Shown here: positions 42,601 to 54,041 of the stretch, piece after piece
Numbering within the stretch: the stretch's first letter is position 1
Layout of the letters: the number at the start of each line of letters is the position of its first letter
From: Aspidapion aeneum
Taxonomy: Eukaryota; Arthropoda; Insecta; Coleoptera; Brentidae
Assembly: GCA_963576565.1 (NCBI GenBank)
Contig: OY755047.1
Coordinates: forward strand, 25,613,171 to 25,677,170
DNA length: 64,000 nt
Direction of reading: 5' to 3'
The notes under the pieces: generated by a model
What the model saw: only the letters and a program-made list of their open reading frames with translations
What the model was told of the DNA's origin: nothing
Database searches by the model: none
Program-made: the position numbers and the translations under genes

Positions 42601-43822
42601 ATTTTTTGTTCCATTACAGTTTCTTTTCTTTATCATTTCTACAAAATACCTTTTTGCATTTTTTTTAGATTGCATTTTTTTTCATATGCGAGCCCAGTAA
42701 TTTTTTGATTAGGTATAACATGAATGGTATAGTTTTTGGAAAGAATAACTCCTAATACGGGGTTCTATCGATTTCATGAAATTTTGCTTCATTCTGCCGT
42801 TCAAAAGTCATCCAAATTCATACAAAATCCTCCTGGTATAATTCAACCCTACCGACACAGAAGAGGCGCGGCTCTTTGCGGTCCGAGCACAAAGTATTTG
42901 TTTTCCGACCGACCGAGTCTAGGTGGATGGACGGCACCTGATAGGCAGATTTTTTTGAGATGCCCTTTTAATTGCTCTCGGGTGTGCTTTTCGGGACCCC
43001 TTTAGTCGGCAGTATGCAGAGTCAGAAAATAAATCATTGTCGTTTCTGTAGGTATAGGAATAGAAAGTTTTATTATCTATTTTTATTTCTTTAGTTTACG
43101 CCATAATTAAATGAAATAATTTTCATGAGTATATCCACCGCCGCCCATGTCACTTTCTATAAAGGATATGCCGATGGTCGGATTTTATCTTTGTTCAACT
43201 GACTTTGCAAAAACTATACCTACCAACGTTAGTGGAAAAACAACGAAAAAAGTCGTATTATATTGTAACCCTGTACTTAAATATAAATTTAATCACTGCA
43301 TGGGGACAACTTGTATCACGTAAAATATGCGACATTACTGTAGAGTACGATTTTTCCCACATAATTCGATTTTTGCCACAGCAAGCAACATTATTATTTG
43401 ACTTTCAAATAAACAAATGATAATAATATACCGCTAATAATCTATTAAAGCTTATGCAATACTATATTATTATGGAAACCATAAAAAATGTACACAAGGT
43501 ATTATTCTCATTTGTGCTGTGCTATTGACATTTTCTATTTAGAAAAATCATTCATGCACTAGTTTACGACTGATACTGTTTAATATTGTTTTGCTTTATA
43601 TTAATATTCTACAATATAGAAAATACAAATAATAAAGAAATACTAATATAACTATTTAACAAAATAACTTAAAGCCTAGACAGTACTAAGCGGAACTGTT
43701 CCGTGTTGCATATTTTTGTAAGGGATATTTCAATCAAATTCAAATTAAATAATATTTGACCGCGTCGTATTGCGCAGGTGCGCTGCAGTACAGTTCTGCT
43801 TAGTGCGGAAGCTTAAAACTAG
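42601..43822. other. AT-rich spacer
   Basis: 1.2 kb; no element or gene recognised. Short open frames here have no family resemblance. Confidence 0.5.
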
Positions 43823-44530
43823 AAACCCTATATGATGATGATTGATGATGATTCATATGTGAGTGGGCCTTGCAGCCCTTCCACTGCGATCACCAGTAGG
43901 TCTATTGTGGCTCACTTTTGAGTGGTTTCTCACTACTGTATGCCTAATCCTCCAAAAACGCCGTTTCAGTTTGGGTGAGACATTGTTCAGAACTTCTGAG
44001 TCAATCTGAGGTTTACCAAAAGTGTTCTGACGTAAACGTGCAATAGCCGGACATTCGCACAAAACATGTCTGACTGTTTCGTCATCCTCCATACAGAGTC
44101 CACATTCGGTCTCTTCGGTTAGTCCCATTCTGTGCATGGGTACTCTCAGTCGACAGTGACCCGTAAAATGACCAGTCACTAGACGTATCTCCTGTCTGGT
44201 AAGTCCAATGATGTTTCTGGCTCTGTTTCTACAAGGTCCTTTAATTAACTCTTTAGAGTGAGCCAGTTCTGGTATATTTATCCAGTATTGTTGGAAGGTA
44301 CTCTCCAATCATTTTAATATAGTTGATTTAGCAGCATTGTATGATATCCCGAGAGCTAGCTCAGGGCCGAAAAATTCGGCAGATGCCGCTCTCCTAGCTG
44401 CTAGGTCTGCGGCCTCATTTCCTTCGTCACCAAAACGCCCTGGTATCCATACTAATGACACATTGTTAGCGCCACCAAGCGCATTCAGCGAATAACTACA
44501 GCTCCTCACGGTTCTCGATGAGACCGTATA
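43823..44530 (-). pseudogene. LINE fragment: RNase H and zinc-knuckle C-terminus (R1/I-like)
   Basis: The frame has an RNase H part (VSLVWIPGRFGDEGNEAADL), then, after a TGA at 44309-44311, the tail with LVTGHFTGHCRLRVPMHRMG and ECGLCMEDDETVRHVLCECP. The CxxC..HxxC knuckle follows RNase H in R1, I and Jockey-type LINEs. Only the 3' end is present. It finishes with an (ATC)-rich tail on the minus strand (43823-43850). A shorter copy of the same 3' end lies at 28088. Confidence 0.85.
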
Positions 44531-44575
44531 GGAATCATAATAAAATCTTAATTAACTTCTTGACAGTCGTTACTA

Positions 44576-44874
44576 GGGACCTATTGCAATAAAGCCAGGC
44601 ACAAATTGTGCCGGGCACTATATTGACAGTTTCGCATTAAAAACTGAGAGTTGATCTTTCAAAATTGACATACCAAAGTCGAATTTAGAAATCCAGTCGT
44701 TTATTTTCCATTAATAGTGGCGTCACTATCAATTCCGGCTCTTATAATACACAATGGCCTTATTTTGAAAGAAGACAGCTGTTCATACATAATGTGAAAC
44801 TGTCAATACATAATTTGAAACTGTCAATATAGTGCCCGGCACAATTTGTACCTGGCTTTATTGCAATAGGTCCC
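44576..44874. mobile_element. TA-flanked MITE, copy 3
   Basis: 299 bp, ends GGGACCTATTGCAATAAAG and its complement, TA flanks (44574-44575, 44875-44876). Longer than the other copies through an internal duplication of about 25 bp (GTGAAACTGTCAATACATAAT type). It sits just upstream of the LINE fragment. Confidence 0.9.
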
Positions 44875-44876
44875 TA

Positions 44877-45510
44877 TTGTCCTGTTACATTCGTTGTCAG
44901 TAATCCACCGGGCAGAGAGACCCTATACATTTGGCAGATGTGGTGCAAAACAACTGTCAAAATTTATCGAGGATCTATACAAATTTAAGTTATGATAAAA
45001 GGCTTCTTAAGATGAGTGCTTAAAGCCGAAATGTGTCATGCCATCTGCATAAGAAGCAAAAAAATTATAGATTCATACATTCAAAATGGGAAATGCATAC
45101 AATGCAAAACAGACATTTAATGCACATATATCGTATATTATTATATCCGTTATATTAATACTCGGATATTTCAATAAAGGTAATGACGTCATTTTCTGGT
45201 ATCTATGTTTATTATATTTACTGACGTTATTTTTGTGCCATTGTTATTTACATTTTTTAAATTTTTACGTCATTACCATCATTGAAAAATCTGAAAAAGG
45301 TCATTTTTTGAAAGTCTGCTCGACAGGAAAAGATTCTTGTGTCTGTTCTATAAATTATTATTTATTATTTTTTTAGAAATTTTGTTTTAACTTAATTTAC
45401 TAGATACGTTAAAAAATTCCAGTTCTTTAGTTCTACCCCCTTTAGTTATCTACCCCCTTTAGTTATACCGTAAAACATAATTTTGTTGTGTTTATAGCAT
45501 TATTTTGTTT
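44877..45510. other. AT-rich spacer
   Basis: No element recognised. A 96-codon hydrophobic frame at 45086-45376 has no recognisable family and is not called. Confidence 0.45.
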
Positions 45511-46380
45511 TATACAGTGCAGACCTAAATAGTCCCCCTTCTAACTTTTGAACAAAAAGAGATATCGATTTCTGGTAAAGTCTTTTTAATGGGACTCTTT
45601 TTGAGGGTATTTCAGCTAAGTCACAGTTATTTCAAAATAACCTGATGTCAAAAATTTCACATAACATCAACATTTTTAAATTGGAAGGGGAGCATGTAAT
45701 ACCTCTTTCGAAAGGCATTTTGATTCTCTATACAACACAATCGGTTTAGTTTTCTAGGAGATATCTTAATTTTTCTTCGCGGTCGACTAAAAAAGTCAAT
45801 TTTTTATCAAAAAAAATAAAATAATTTAAATTCATTTATTTAATCAATAATTGAATTTTTATGCTTCTAAGTTATGTTAGAACCTAAAAATAAGTTAAAA
45901 CATTTAAATTGAAAACCGTGACAGTTACCATGGAGCTTAAACAAGTATGTCTACAAAATTTTTATAAAGCCATTTAATACAAAAATTAAATTATTTTAGA
46001 ATAGTTTGTACACATCACGCTTTCCTTTAAAAAGTTTTAAACTTAATTCTACGTTTTGGCACAAGTAAGAAGCATAACAAATAAATTTTTTATAAAACAA
46101 ATAATTTAAAAAAAAAATTGTTTAAGTTAACTTTTTCAGAGTCGACCGCGAACAAAAAAAATTAAAATTAACCGATTTTAAAATGTTAAATTGTTCTGTA
46201 TAGACAATCAAAATACCTTTTGAAAGAGGTATAACATGAGCCCACTTTAAATTTAAAAATTTTATTGGCACCTATGTCAAATTTTTGACATTAGGTTATT
46301 TTGCTGTCACTATGCTCAAATATCCTTAAAAAAAATCCAATTAAAAAGAATCTAGGGTCTATTTGGGTCCGGACGGTATA
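45511..46380. mobile_element. Foldback element, 870 bp
   Basis: Ends TATACAGTGCAGACCTAAAT and its diverged complement ATTTGGGTCCGGACGGTATA. Inner pairs: GTCAAAAATTTCACATAAC region against GACATTAGGTTATTT region, and GCGGTCGACT against AGTCGACCGC. Arms about 280 bp, diverged. Confidence 0.8.
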
Positions 46381-46794
46381 TTTTATTTCGTTTACTACCT
46401 CAATCTTCGATATGTATTATTGCTTTATAAAAAATAGAATCTATAAATAGTTAAATCTAAAACCTACTCCCTATTTTTATTAGCCAAATAATCAATTAGT
46501 TTTTGATATGTTATCAATAAGAACAGTAGAAATCTAATCTGCGTGAATCAATCAATTTTTAGACACCACCAAAAATTATTGGAAGTCAATCAGTCATTAC
46601 AAATACATACAGAAATGTGTCTGGATTCTGGGAGTCTATTCTTCAAACACGAATCTTATAAAATCTTAAATAGAAAACAACAATTTTTGGTGGCTAAGCG
46701 AGAATAAAAAGATTTTGTTTCTCCTGTATTTTTCCGTGGGAAGCTCGAAAACTGTACACACACAGGGGTCCAAGATCTAATGGACACCTATTAA

Positions 46795-46840
46795 GTTTTG
46801 ACAGTTAACTGTTTCGTCCTTACGGGACTCTTCAGAACAC
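46795..46840 (-). ncRNA. Type I hammerhead ribozyme, canonical core (copy e)
   Basis: Read 5' to 3' on the minus strand: stem I strand GTGTT, core CTGAAGA, stem II GTCC-CGTAA-GGAC, GAA, stem III ACAG-TTAA-CTGT, cleavage C, then AAAAC as the stem I partner. All invariant core bases (C3 U4 G5 A6, G8 A9, G12 A13 A14, A15.1-U16.1, H17) are present. Stem I has one mismatch of five. The 4-bp stem III with UUAA loop is short, as in dimer-active hammerheads of animal retrozymes. Confidence 0.88.
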
Positions 46841-47284
46841 TGCATGGTCAATGTGACACTTTTGCAAAGCTACAGAGACGGTATATTTTCATTTTACGAT
46901 CTTGGTAAGAGAAATGAATAAATAATGCCTACGATACCGTATCCTTTTACATAAGTGGCGACAACTACAAATACAAAAGAAACCAGAGTAAAAATAAAAG
47001 GAAGGCAGATGAAACAAAAACAGTACTCATGACCGTGACATAACTTGTCCCTCAGGTCGGGCATATTGCATTTTTTCCGCCTTCGCAACGTTTTATGTGG
47101 AGTCAGCGGAGCGTGAGCTAAAAATACTACAAACGTGAAGTTTAGTACCCGTAAATAAAAAAAAAAACAACAGCTTTTCGTGGCTAAGCGGGCATGGATA
47201 GATTTTGTTTTTCTTGTATTTTTCTGTGGGCAGCTCGAAAGCTGTACACCCACGGGGGTCCAAAATGTAATGGATACCTATTAA

Positions 47285-47330
47285 GTGTTGACAGTTAACT
47301 GTTTCGTCCTTAAGTGACTCTTCAGAACAC
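47285..47330 (-). ncRNA. Type I hammerhead ribozyme, weak stem II (copy f)
   Basis: Core CTGAAGA, GAA, stem III ACAG-TTAA-CTGT and cleavage C are intact, and stem I GTGTT/AACAC pairs fully. Stem II has one loop-side mismatch (GTCA/GGAC). Confidence 0.83.
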
Positions 47331-47474
47331 TGCATGGTCAATGTGACACTTTTGTAAAGCAACAGAGACGGTATATGAATCTCATCTTACGATATTGGTA
47401 AGAGAAATGAATAAATAATGCCTGCGATACCGTATGCTTGCACATAAGTGGCGATATCTACAAATACAAAGTGA

Positions 47475-47660
47475 AATAAGGACGAAACAGTTAACTGTCA
47501 ACACTTAATAGTTGTCCATTAGATCTTGGACTCCAGTAGGTGTACAGCTTTCGAGCTGCCCACGGAAACATACAAGAGAAACAAAATCTTTCTATGCCAG
47601 CTTAGCCACGAAAAGTTGTTTTTTTTTATTCACGGGTACTAAACTTCACGTTTGTAGTAT
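47475..47660 (+). repeat. Inverted partial retrozyme-like unit
   Basis: Plus-strand fragment starting inside the hammerhead (GGACGAAACAGTTAACTGTC) and running to TTCACGGGTACTAAACTTC. It lacks the CTGAAGA half. With 47136-47475 it forms an inverted arrangement. Confidence 0.8.
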
Positions 47661-49000
47661 CTTAAATAGACTTCGTATTCGAATCTATTTGAAGAATAAG
47701 CTCCCTGAACTATTCTTATTTGACTCATTAATGGGAAAAGTGGATTAGTGACCCAGAAAAGGAGCGATACGGTAGAACACAATCGTAATCGTCATAACAA
47801 CTGTATTGGATTTACTTGAAATGGTTTTCTATAAAGATGTCGCTTTATCCTATTATGGGAAGAAAGCATTGTAAACGTCAAAAATCTAATCACTATTATT
47901 GTTAGCAAAACAACAAACTAGAATCATAAAAAATAATTTTTGGAAAGGAAAAATTAATAACAGCATGAAAATTGTTGAAAATATGCCACAGTCAATAGAA
48001 AAATAAATTAGACTCGATCCGTGTTACTGGGGTGAACTTTTAAGGTGAATAATGCATTTTTACCATTTTCGTCAAAATAGGACCTTCTGTCGAAAAAAGT
48101 TAAATGTAAAAGTTATACATGACCTTATTTTAAAATCGGCAGTATTGTGACAGATTTACATTTAAAAAGCAGCTGGTTTCTTTCAAGATTCGGCCTGCTT
48201 GTATTTAGCGACCGGATTTATTAGTGTCTTTATTTTTAAATTTGACTTTGGTATGTCAATTTTAGAGGTTGTTTTTTTTTGTAAATCTGTCAGAATAAAG
48301 GAGACTAAAATAAAGTTAGGTTTTATTTCAATAAGTCCATAAATAAAACAGTCTACAACTTACATAACCTAAAATTTTCCGAGAGAAATCGAAAAAACTG
48401 GATTCTTCATTTTGTATTTTTATCTCGCACATTTATTAAAGGGTATCAACAGCTATTAAGCCCATAGCATTATAATAGTTGATGGTGGTCATTGTGTTTG
48501 CTGTTCTCGGGTCATAAGGTTAGTAAGGGAGGTACAAATTTTAAAAAATCATAACTCGAGAACCACATCACCTATACGCGAAATGCGGTTTTCATATTTT
48601 GATTGATAAAGTCGAGAATTACTTTCCTAACAAGTGTGCAAAGTGACATTTTTCCGCACGTAAAAGCAGTTAGAAGAAAAATGCAGAGCGGAGTTCGGAT
48701 AAGCTTTAAGTGTGGAAAAGATTTGCGCACGTGGTCAAAACCCAGTTTTGTTTATGAAAGTTAAAAAGGTTATATTAAACATAAATATTTTATTCTGTAA
48801 TTTGCACAATAAGTTCATTTCCTTGTAGGAAATTATGTTTTATTAATAAAACGATTACAGTAATTTTCATAGAGTATCTGTTCATATTTTATTTAAATTT
48901 CTTTAAAGCCTTCTTCAAAATTGAAGAACTTAAATTATTGACGTGAAGATAAAGCATCTGCAACTAACGGTTCTCTAGTTGCTTCTATTTAAAACAGTTA
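47661..49000. other. Spacer with a diverged MITE relative
   Basis: Near 48240-48340, GACTTTGGTATGTCAATTTT and TTTCAATAAGTCC match, in part inverted, the internal and end words of the TA-flanked MITE family, so a decayed copy is likely. Nothing else recognised. Confidence 0.45.
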
Positions 49001-50614
49001 AATACTTGAAAATAGAAGACAGCTCAGCTGACAATTTATTATCAATGAAAAATATATTGTTTTTTTTCTACAAATGACTGCAAAGAAGCTGTTTTGCGCA
49101 CACTTTTGCATATGTAAAGTAGCACTTTATCGCAATTTCGCGCGGGATAAATTTTTCCTGCACTTATTTTAAGGCAAAATGACCATATTTTAGACGCGCT
49201 TTTGTGTCCAATGAGGTTTGTAGCCTTTGCATACGTTGTCATACAATGCTTTCATGTGAGTTTAAAGTTCATCAGTGATAGAGACCCTGTATGTAGGGTC
49301 TCTAATTAGTGAGAAGCATTTCGATGTGGTGTGGATGTGTGTTGGCTTATTTTCCTTATAATTTAATTTTTTATGTTTTCCTCACATTCGAAGAAAAAAT
49401 ATTGTTAATGACACATGTGCAAAGTAGTTTTCTAGTATCCGAACTGCGCTTTGCGTCGGTCGTAACTGCTTTCGCCTTTGGAAAAACAGACATTTGCGCA
49501 CCGATTAGGAAAACTACTATTTTAAATATAAAAAACAACCATGTTTTGTATTATGATTGATTTTTAGATAAAAACAAATAATAGTATACCTATTATATAC
49601 AAAGGTTGTAACAAGATCGTGGCGAGGGCTACAACTCATAGAGAGATAAAAAAGAACCTATTTTTGCACTTTAAACTTATTTTCGAAGATTTTTATTTTT
49701 GCTTTTTCCCATTTGTAGAACAGCTGAAATTTTTTATTTAAAAAACAATTAATTGTTTTTGAATCACTGTTGGAAATTTTTGTTTTTATCTTGGTCACCT
49801 GACCACTGTTTGTGTTTTTCTGATCACGCCTTGGTTTTTTGGAAGCGCAATGCGCGTAGCCAAAGAACACTTCACTTCGCAACGAATCGCCGCACGACAG
49901 AAGAAAGAAATAAGTGACTCGCGGTTTTATTCAAATAATTTCATAATTGGCCTGCTGGCAAAATTTCCTTTGTTTTTTCCCTTTATGAATTCCCAAAGGG
50001 GGTGAAGAACTGTTAAAGAAAAACTTTTCTAAAGTTTTAATTTGATTTCCTTTGGACACATTCAAGATTTTGAGGTTTAAGATTTTTTACTTGTTATCCT
50101 TGATCTGGTACTTATCCCTGATTTTTACCTAATGACCCTGATCTGTCACTTTTTATCCCAGATTGTAACTTTTTATCCGGGATCCGTTACTTTTCATCCA
50201 AGGGATAAAAAGTGACACTTCTATCCTTAAACTGAGGGGTAGAAAGTGCACTTCTTATCCCTAAAATGCGAAATATATATAAAAAGAGGGTTTTTATCTA
50301 TAGCTAAAGTATACAATTTATTTACAGTGATATTTTTAACAAACCCTTAAAATAAAAATAATAAGTACACTCATTCATTATCATTGTTATCTTCCATGCT
50401 ATCGGCCGATAACTGTGATTTTTATGATATCGTTTTTTTATAACCAAATTTTGGTAAGCGAATAAAACTGTATGTTCTGCTAAATAATCTCTGTTTGCTC
50501 TACTTACGAGATGAACACGATTTTTACACATGACCTAGCTTAGATAACTAAAGTTAACTTTCATATTCCATTTATTTAGGCACCACGCATCAGTCTTTTA
50601 TTAATATTACCTTC
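49001..50614. other. AT-rich spacer
   Basis: No gene or element recognised. Around 50095-50275 a loose repeat of TTATCCCTGAT / ACTTTTTATCC words occurs about every 30 bp. Confidence 0.5.
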
Positions 50615-50975
50615 CTAGCCCGCGCAGCAATGGCTAGAGCAGATATTATTTTCGAATAATTTTTTTTTTGAGAACGCCGAAAATGTGTTATTTGGATGTA
50701 TTTTGACCTATCTTAGCAATATAGTCGTGATGTCTGTCTGTGTGTGTATATGTTTTTCTGTTTCCATTAATGCTAATGACAGTTTTTTGACAATTAAAAA
50801 GTTTAAAAAATTATAAATTTTTAACACAGCATCGCATCAATATTCCGTTTTCGGAATACAGTAGAGTACATTTTGCGCAATAATTTGTGGTATAACCAAA
50901 AACTTCGTAGAAACTTTAGTTTTTGAGATATTTTAAAAAAACTGTTTTCAAGGCTGTTTTTTTTTTGGGACGTCA
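50615..50975 (-). repeat. Dispersed repeat R-A, copy 3
   Basis: TAGCCCGCGCAGCAATGGCTAG, TATCTTAGCAATATAGTCG and CCATTAATGCTAATGACAG match the family, same orientation as 42132-42600. Confidence 0.75.
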
Positions 50976-51073
50976 AATCAAACGCTCGAGCCTATGAACA
51001 CCCCCTAACATTCATTCATTTTCAGCCCACGCATCAGTTAAAAAACACTTGGGTCATACCATCCTCTTAACCT

Positions 51074-51087
51074 CCCCCCCCCCCCCC
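51074..51087. repeat. Poly-C run of 14
   Basis: An uninterrupted run of 14 C, notable in AT-rich DNA and prone to sequencing error. Confidence 0.9.
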
Positions 51088-51121
51088 ATGAAAACCCTTT
51101 AGCGTAATCTGTTTGTCAAAT

Positions 51122-52115
51122 TTGAGGTCTATCTATCTATCCATTTAGCCTTCTTCGATCCATCTTTGGGCATAGGCCTCCCCCAATATCTTCCACTCTA
51201 CTCTGTTTGTCGCCGTGTTCATCCATCTAGTGTCCGCATGTTTCTTTAAATCGCCTTTCCGCCCATCTCATTTGGGTCTTCCCCTACTTCTTGTATTTTC
51301 CCAAGGTCTCCAGTTTACAATACATTGTTCCATCGATCGTCTTTCTGTCTGACATTATGACCGGCAAATTTCCATTTTAATTTTGCTACTTATCCTCTGA
51401 CATCCCTTACTTTTGTTTTATTTCTTATCCATTCATTTCTTTTTCTATCTGTCAACTTTACATGTAACATTTGTCTTTCCATTGATCTTTGGGCTTTTGT
51501 TACCTTATCCATGTTTGATTTTGTGTCCAGGTCTGGGATCCATAGGTAAGTACAGGAAGGATACATTGTTTATAAACTTTAACTAAATATCAACAAAAAA
51601 AACATCTTCTAGGGCCTGGTTAAATAGTTTTGGGGATATTATGTCACCCTCTCTGACACCTTTTCTTATAAGGATTGATTCCTTCGTGGATTTTGATTGA
51701 TGTTGTTGCTTCGCTTTATATATTGGCTATTAAGTCTGTGTATCTGTTGATCTATTGGGCTATTAATTAAAGACGCTTTCACTGCACAGTGCTCAATGCT
51801 ATCGAAAGCTTTTTCAAAGTCTACAAACGCAATATATAGTGAAATGTTGTATTCGTTGGCTCGTTCTACTAGGATTTTTATGGTTAATAGGTGGTCAACT
51901 GTACTGAAACCTTCTCTGAAGCCTTTTTGTTTTTTTGATTGATATCCGTCAAATTTTGCTGTTAGTCTATCTGTTAATATTTTCGTGAAAAGCTTATAAA
52001 TGACATTGAGGAGTGTTATAGGTCGGTAGTTTTTTAGATCTGCTCTATCGCCTTTCTTGTGTAGAATAATGGTTACTGATTCTTTCCAGTTGTTTGGGAA
52101 TATTTCTTTTTAGTA
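51122..52115 (-). pseudogene. RTE-like LINE, internally deleted and 5' truncated
   Basis: On the minus strand the RT reads NNWKESVTIILHKKGDRADL, NYRPITLLNVIYKLFTKIL, KKQKGFREGFSTVDHL, YIAFVDFEKAFDSIEH, then GVREGDIISPKLFNQALEDV, after which the catalytic-loop region is missing. The C-terminal part continues with MERQMLHVKLTDRKRNEWIR, KLKWKFAGHNVRQKDDRW and LGEAYAQRW-like words, with several stops. The 3' end carries TAGATAGATAGA. This order and wording match RTE-type endonuclease/RT elements. Dead copy. Confidence 0.87.
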
Positions 52116-53047
52116 TTTTATTCAGAATATGGAACTACAGCTTTACCACCGTACTTTAGCATTTCTGCCGTTACTTTTGTTTTCCAGGTGATTTGTTATA
52201 TCTCAAAAACTGCAGTGGTAAAATCATATACATAAGGAATTATGTATATGTGCTGACCTAACTTAGGTGAAGACATATTATGTAGATAACTAAAGTTAAC
52301 TTTCATAAAAACAGTTCGGTCGTGGCACCCCTGATTAAAAAAATACGCAATTCTAAGTAAAATCAACTGATTTTTTAAAGCAAAAATTGTTGTTATCAGT
52401 ACAGTTTTAGGTAAAATAAGTCATTTTGGTAAAAAAAGCCTACCCACGCAATTTTGTGATAGTGTCTGTCTGGGACACGACAACCCAGAAACTAATAGAC
52501 CGATTTTAATCAAATTTGGCACAAAAATCGCAGTTATTAAGATACAAATTAATTTTTTTAATTTTTCACATTTTGATTAAAAATTTAATTTTAACAAAAA
52601 TAAAGCTAACACTAGATCTTATGCTCATGGATAGGTGTACGTGCCTGATGGCGCAAATTTTTTATTTATTTTAAAAAGAAAATTCAAATTTACGGTTACA
52701 TCATCATATGTTTTGTGATAATTTGTACACTTCTTCCAGACTATACGCAAGGGTTTACGGAACTTGAATGTAGGTCATGTCTATAGACAAAAATCTATTT
52801 TACTGCGTTTGTAAGGCTTTTAATTATTTTTAAATGATCTATATTATGTATGTAGCGCAATAATTATAGCAAATTTTAATTAACGAATTACTATGCATTC
52901 GTTCTAAACACACCATTAGAAATTCATATTTCATGTAACATAAAATTATATCTTAAAACTTCAAACAGAAAAATATCTGCAAAATAAGAGAAGTGTTTGT
53001 GCTAGAGCACATGTTAGTTAGGGTTCCTGTATGTTGGCACGACTTGG
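52116..53047. other. AT-rich spacer
   Basis: No gene recognised. GTCTGTCTGGGACACGACAAC followed by ACCGATTTTAATCAAATTTG near 52460-52515 is a repeat-like phrase of the same style as R-A. Confidence 0.45.
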
Positions 53048-53368
53048 TATAGTCCTTGCCATAGGCAGTTACTAAGGACACTCATCGTAAAGCTTGCTTT
53101 ACGATGAATGACCTTAGCAGTTACCCTTTTGTGACATTTCCAACCTCTTTGTTTATCATGTGCATAATGACAGCAACAAGAAAAATTCTGGAAAACGGCA
53201 TTTCTTTGAGTTGTTTTTATCTGTGCGTTTATTTTGTCAAAATACAGTTTTGCCTTTAATTTTATACCAATAAGACATATTTAATTTTTCAAACATGTCT
53301 GGTTAGGAAATATGTTTACATCATGTCAAAGTCACAAAAGTGTAACTGCATATGACAAGGACTATAAT
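53048..53368. mobile_element. TA-flanked MITE (TATAGTCC family), copy 1, with nested palindrome
   Basis: Ends TATAGTCCTTGCCATAGGC and its complement ATATGACAAGGACTATA. A small palindrome (about 53071-53125; CATCGTAAAGC/GCTTTACGATG) is inserted in the left terminal repeat, duplicating GGCAGTTAC-like flanks. Copy 2 is at 59778-59942. Confidence 0.82.
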
Positions 53369-53450
53369 AATAATAAAGTTTTTGGAACCATAAGTTTGTG
53401 TGTCAGCAAAAATTATTGTAAACTGAAGGTGTCAGTCTCTTAACTATAAT

Positions 53451-53555
53451 CAATGAGTATAATATGACCCATATAGAGTGGCAACCGGGAGCCTTGCAAC
53501 ATTGAAGGGCAGATGGCACTGAAATAAATTCGTTTAGTACGCAATATTCAGGGAC
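53451..53555. mobile_element. Half of the 4096-type MITE
   Basis: CAATGAGTATAATATGACCC, AGTGGCAACCGGGAGCC and GGCAGATGGCACTGAAATAA match the left arm of 4096-4372; the right half is absent or replaced by 53562-54038. Confidence 0.8.
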
Positions 53556-53561
53556 TTATTA

Positions 53562-54038
53562 CCCTCATATGCACCGTAAGCACTTAAGCGCGCTTATGAG
53601 TTTAATCGCGATTAAGTCTATGTTGCTCACATACAAAACAACAAAGAGGGAGAATGGATTAGCTAAGCGTTGTTACGGTGCATCTGGCACCGTAAGCACT
53701 TAAGCGCGCTTATGGGTTTAATCGCGATTAAGTCTTTGTTGCTCACATAGAAAACAACAAAGAGGGAGAATGGATTAGCTAAGCGTTGTTACGGTGCATC
53801 TGGCACCGTAAGCACTTAAGCGCGCTTATGGGTTTAATCGCGATTAAGTCTTTGTTGCTCACATACAAAACAACAAAGAGGGAGAATGGATTAGCTAAGC
53901 GTTGTTACGGTGAATCTGGCACCGTAAACACTTAAGCGCGCTTATGGGTTTAATCGCGATTAAGTCTTTGTTGCTCACATACAAAACAACAAAGAGGGAG
54001 ACAAGATTAGCCAAGCGTTGTTACGGTGCATCTGAGGG
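53562..54038. mobile_element. MITE with its core amplified in four tandem copies
   Basis: Outer ends CCCTCATATGCACCGTAA and TTACGGTGCATCTGAGGG are inverted repeats flanked by TTA (559-561 and 54039-54041). Between them are four units of about 117 bp (starts near 53571, 53688, 53805, 53922), each running from CACCGTAAGCACTTAAGCG to AGCGTTGTTACGGTG and nearly identical. Confidence 0.88.
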
Positions 54039-54041
54039 TTA

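Larger units (their letters stand above)
46660..47475 (-). mobile_element. Retrozyme-like tandem dimer with hammerhead ribozymes
   Basis: Two units of about 490 bp in direct order share GTGGCTAAGCG, TTTTCTGTGGGCAGCTCG-like, GGGGTCCAA, the hammerhead block, GTGACACTTTTG, CAGAGACGGTATAT, and GATACCGTAT..ACATAAGTGGCGA. The second unit has its own AGTTTAGTACCCGTAAATA start (about 47136). There is no coding capacity. Hammerhead-to-hammerhead distance (46795 to 47285) is 490 bp, so self-cleavage of a read-through RNA would release a roughly 490-nt unit. Same family as 19745-20540 and 59015-59520. Confidence 0.8.

Noticed and set aside
45086..45376. Hydrophobic 96-codon frame that could look like a membrane protein
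   Set aside because: T-rich DNA gives hydrophobic frames by chance; no family match and no gene-like context.
46894..47362. 119- and 89-codon minus-strand frames
   Set aside because: They run through the hammerhead-bearing retrozyme-like dimer, which is non-coding in its other copies.
53571..54031. Regular repeats that could suggest a CRISPR array
   Set aside because: Whole 117-bp units repeat with no unique spacers, inside a eukaryotic MITE.
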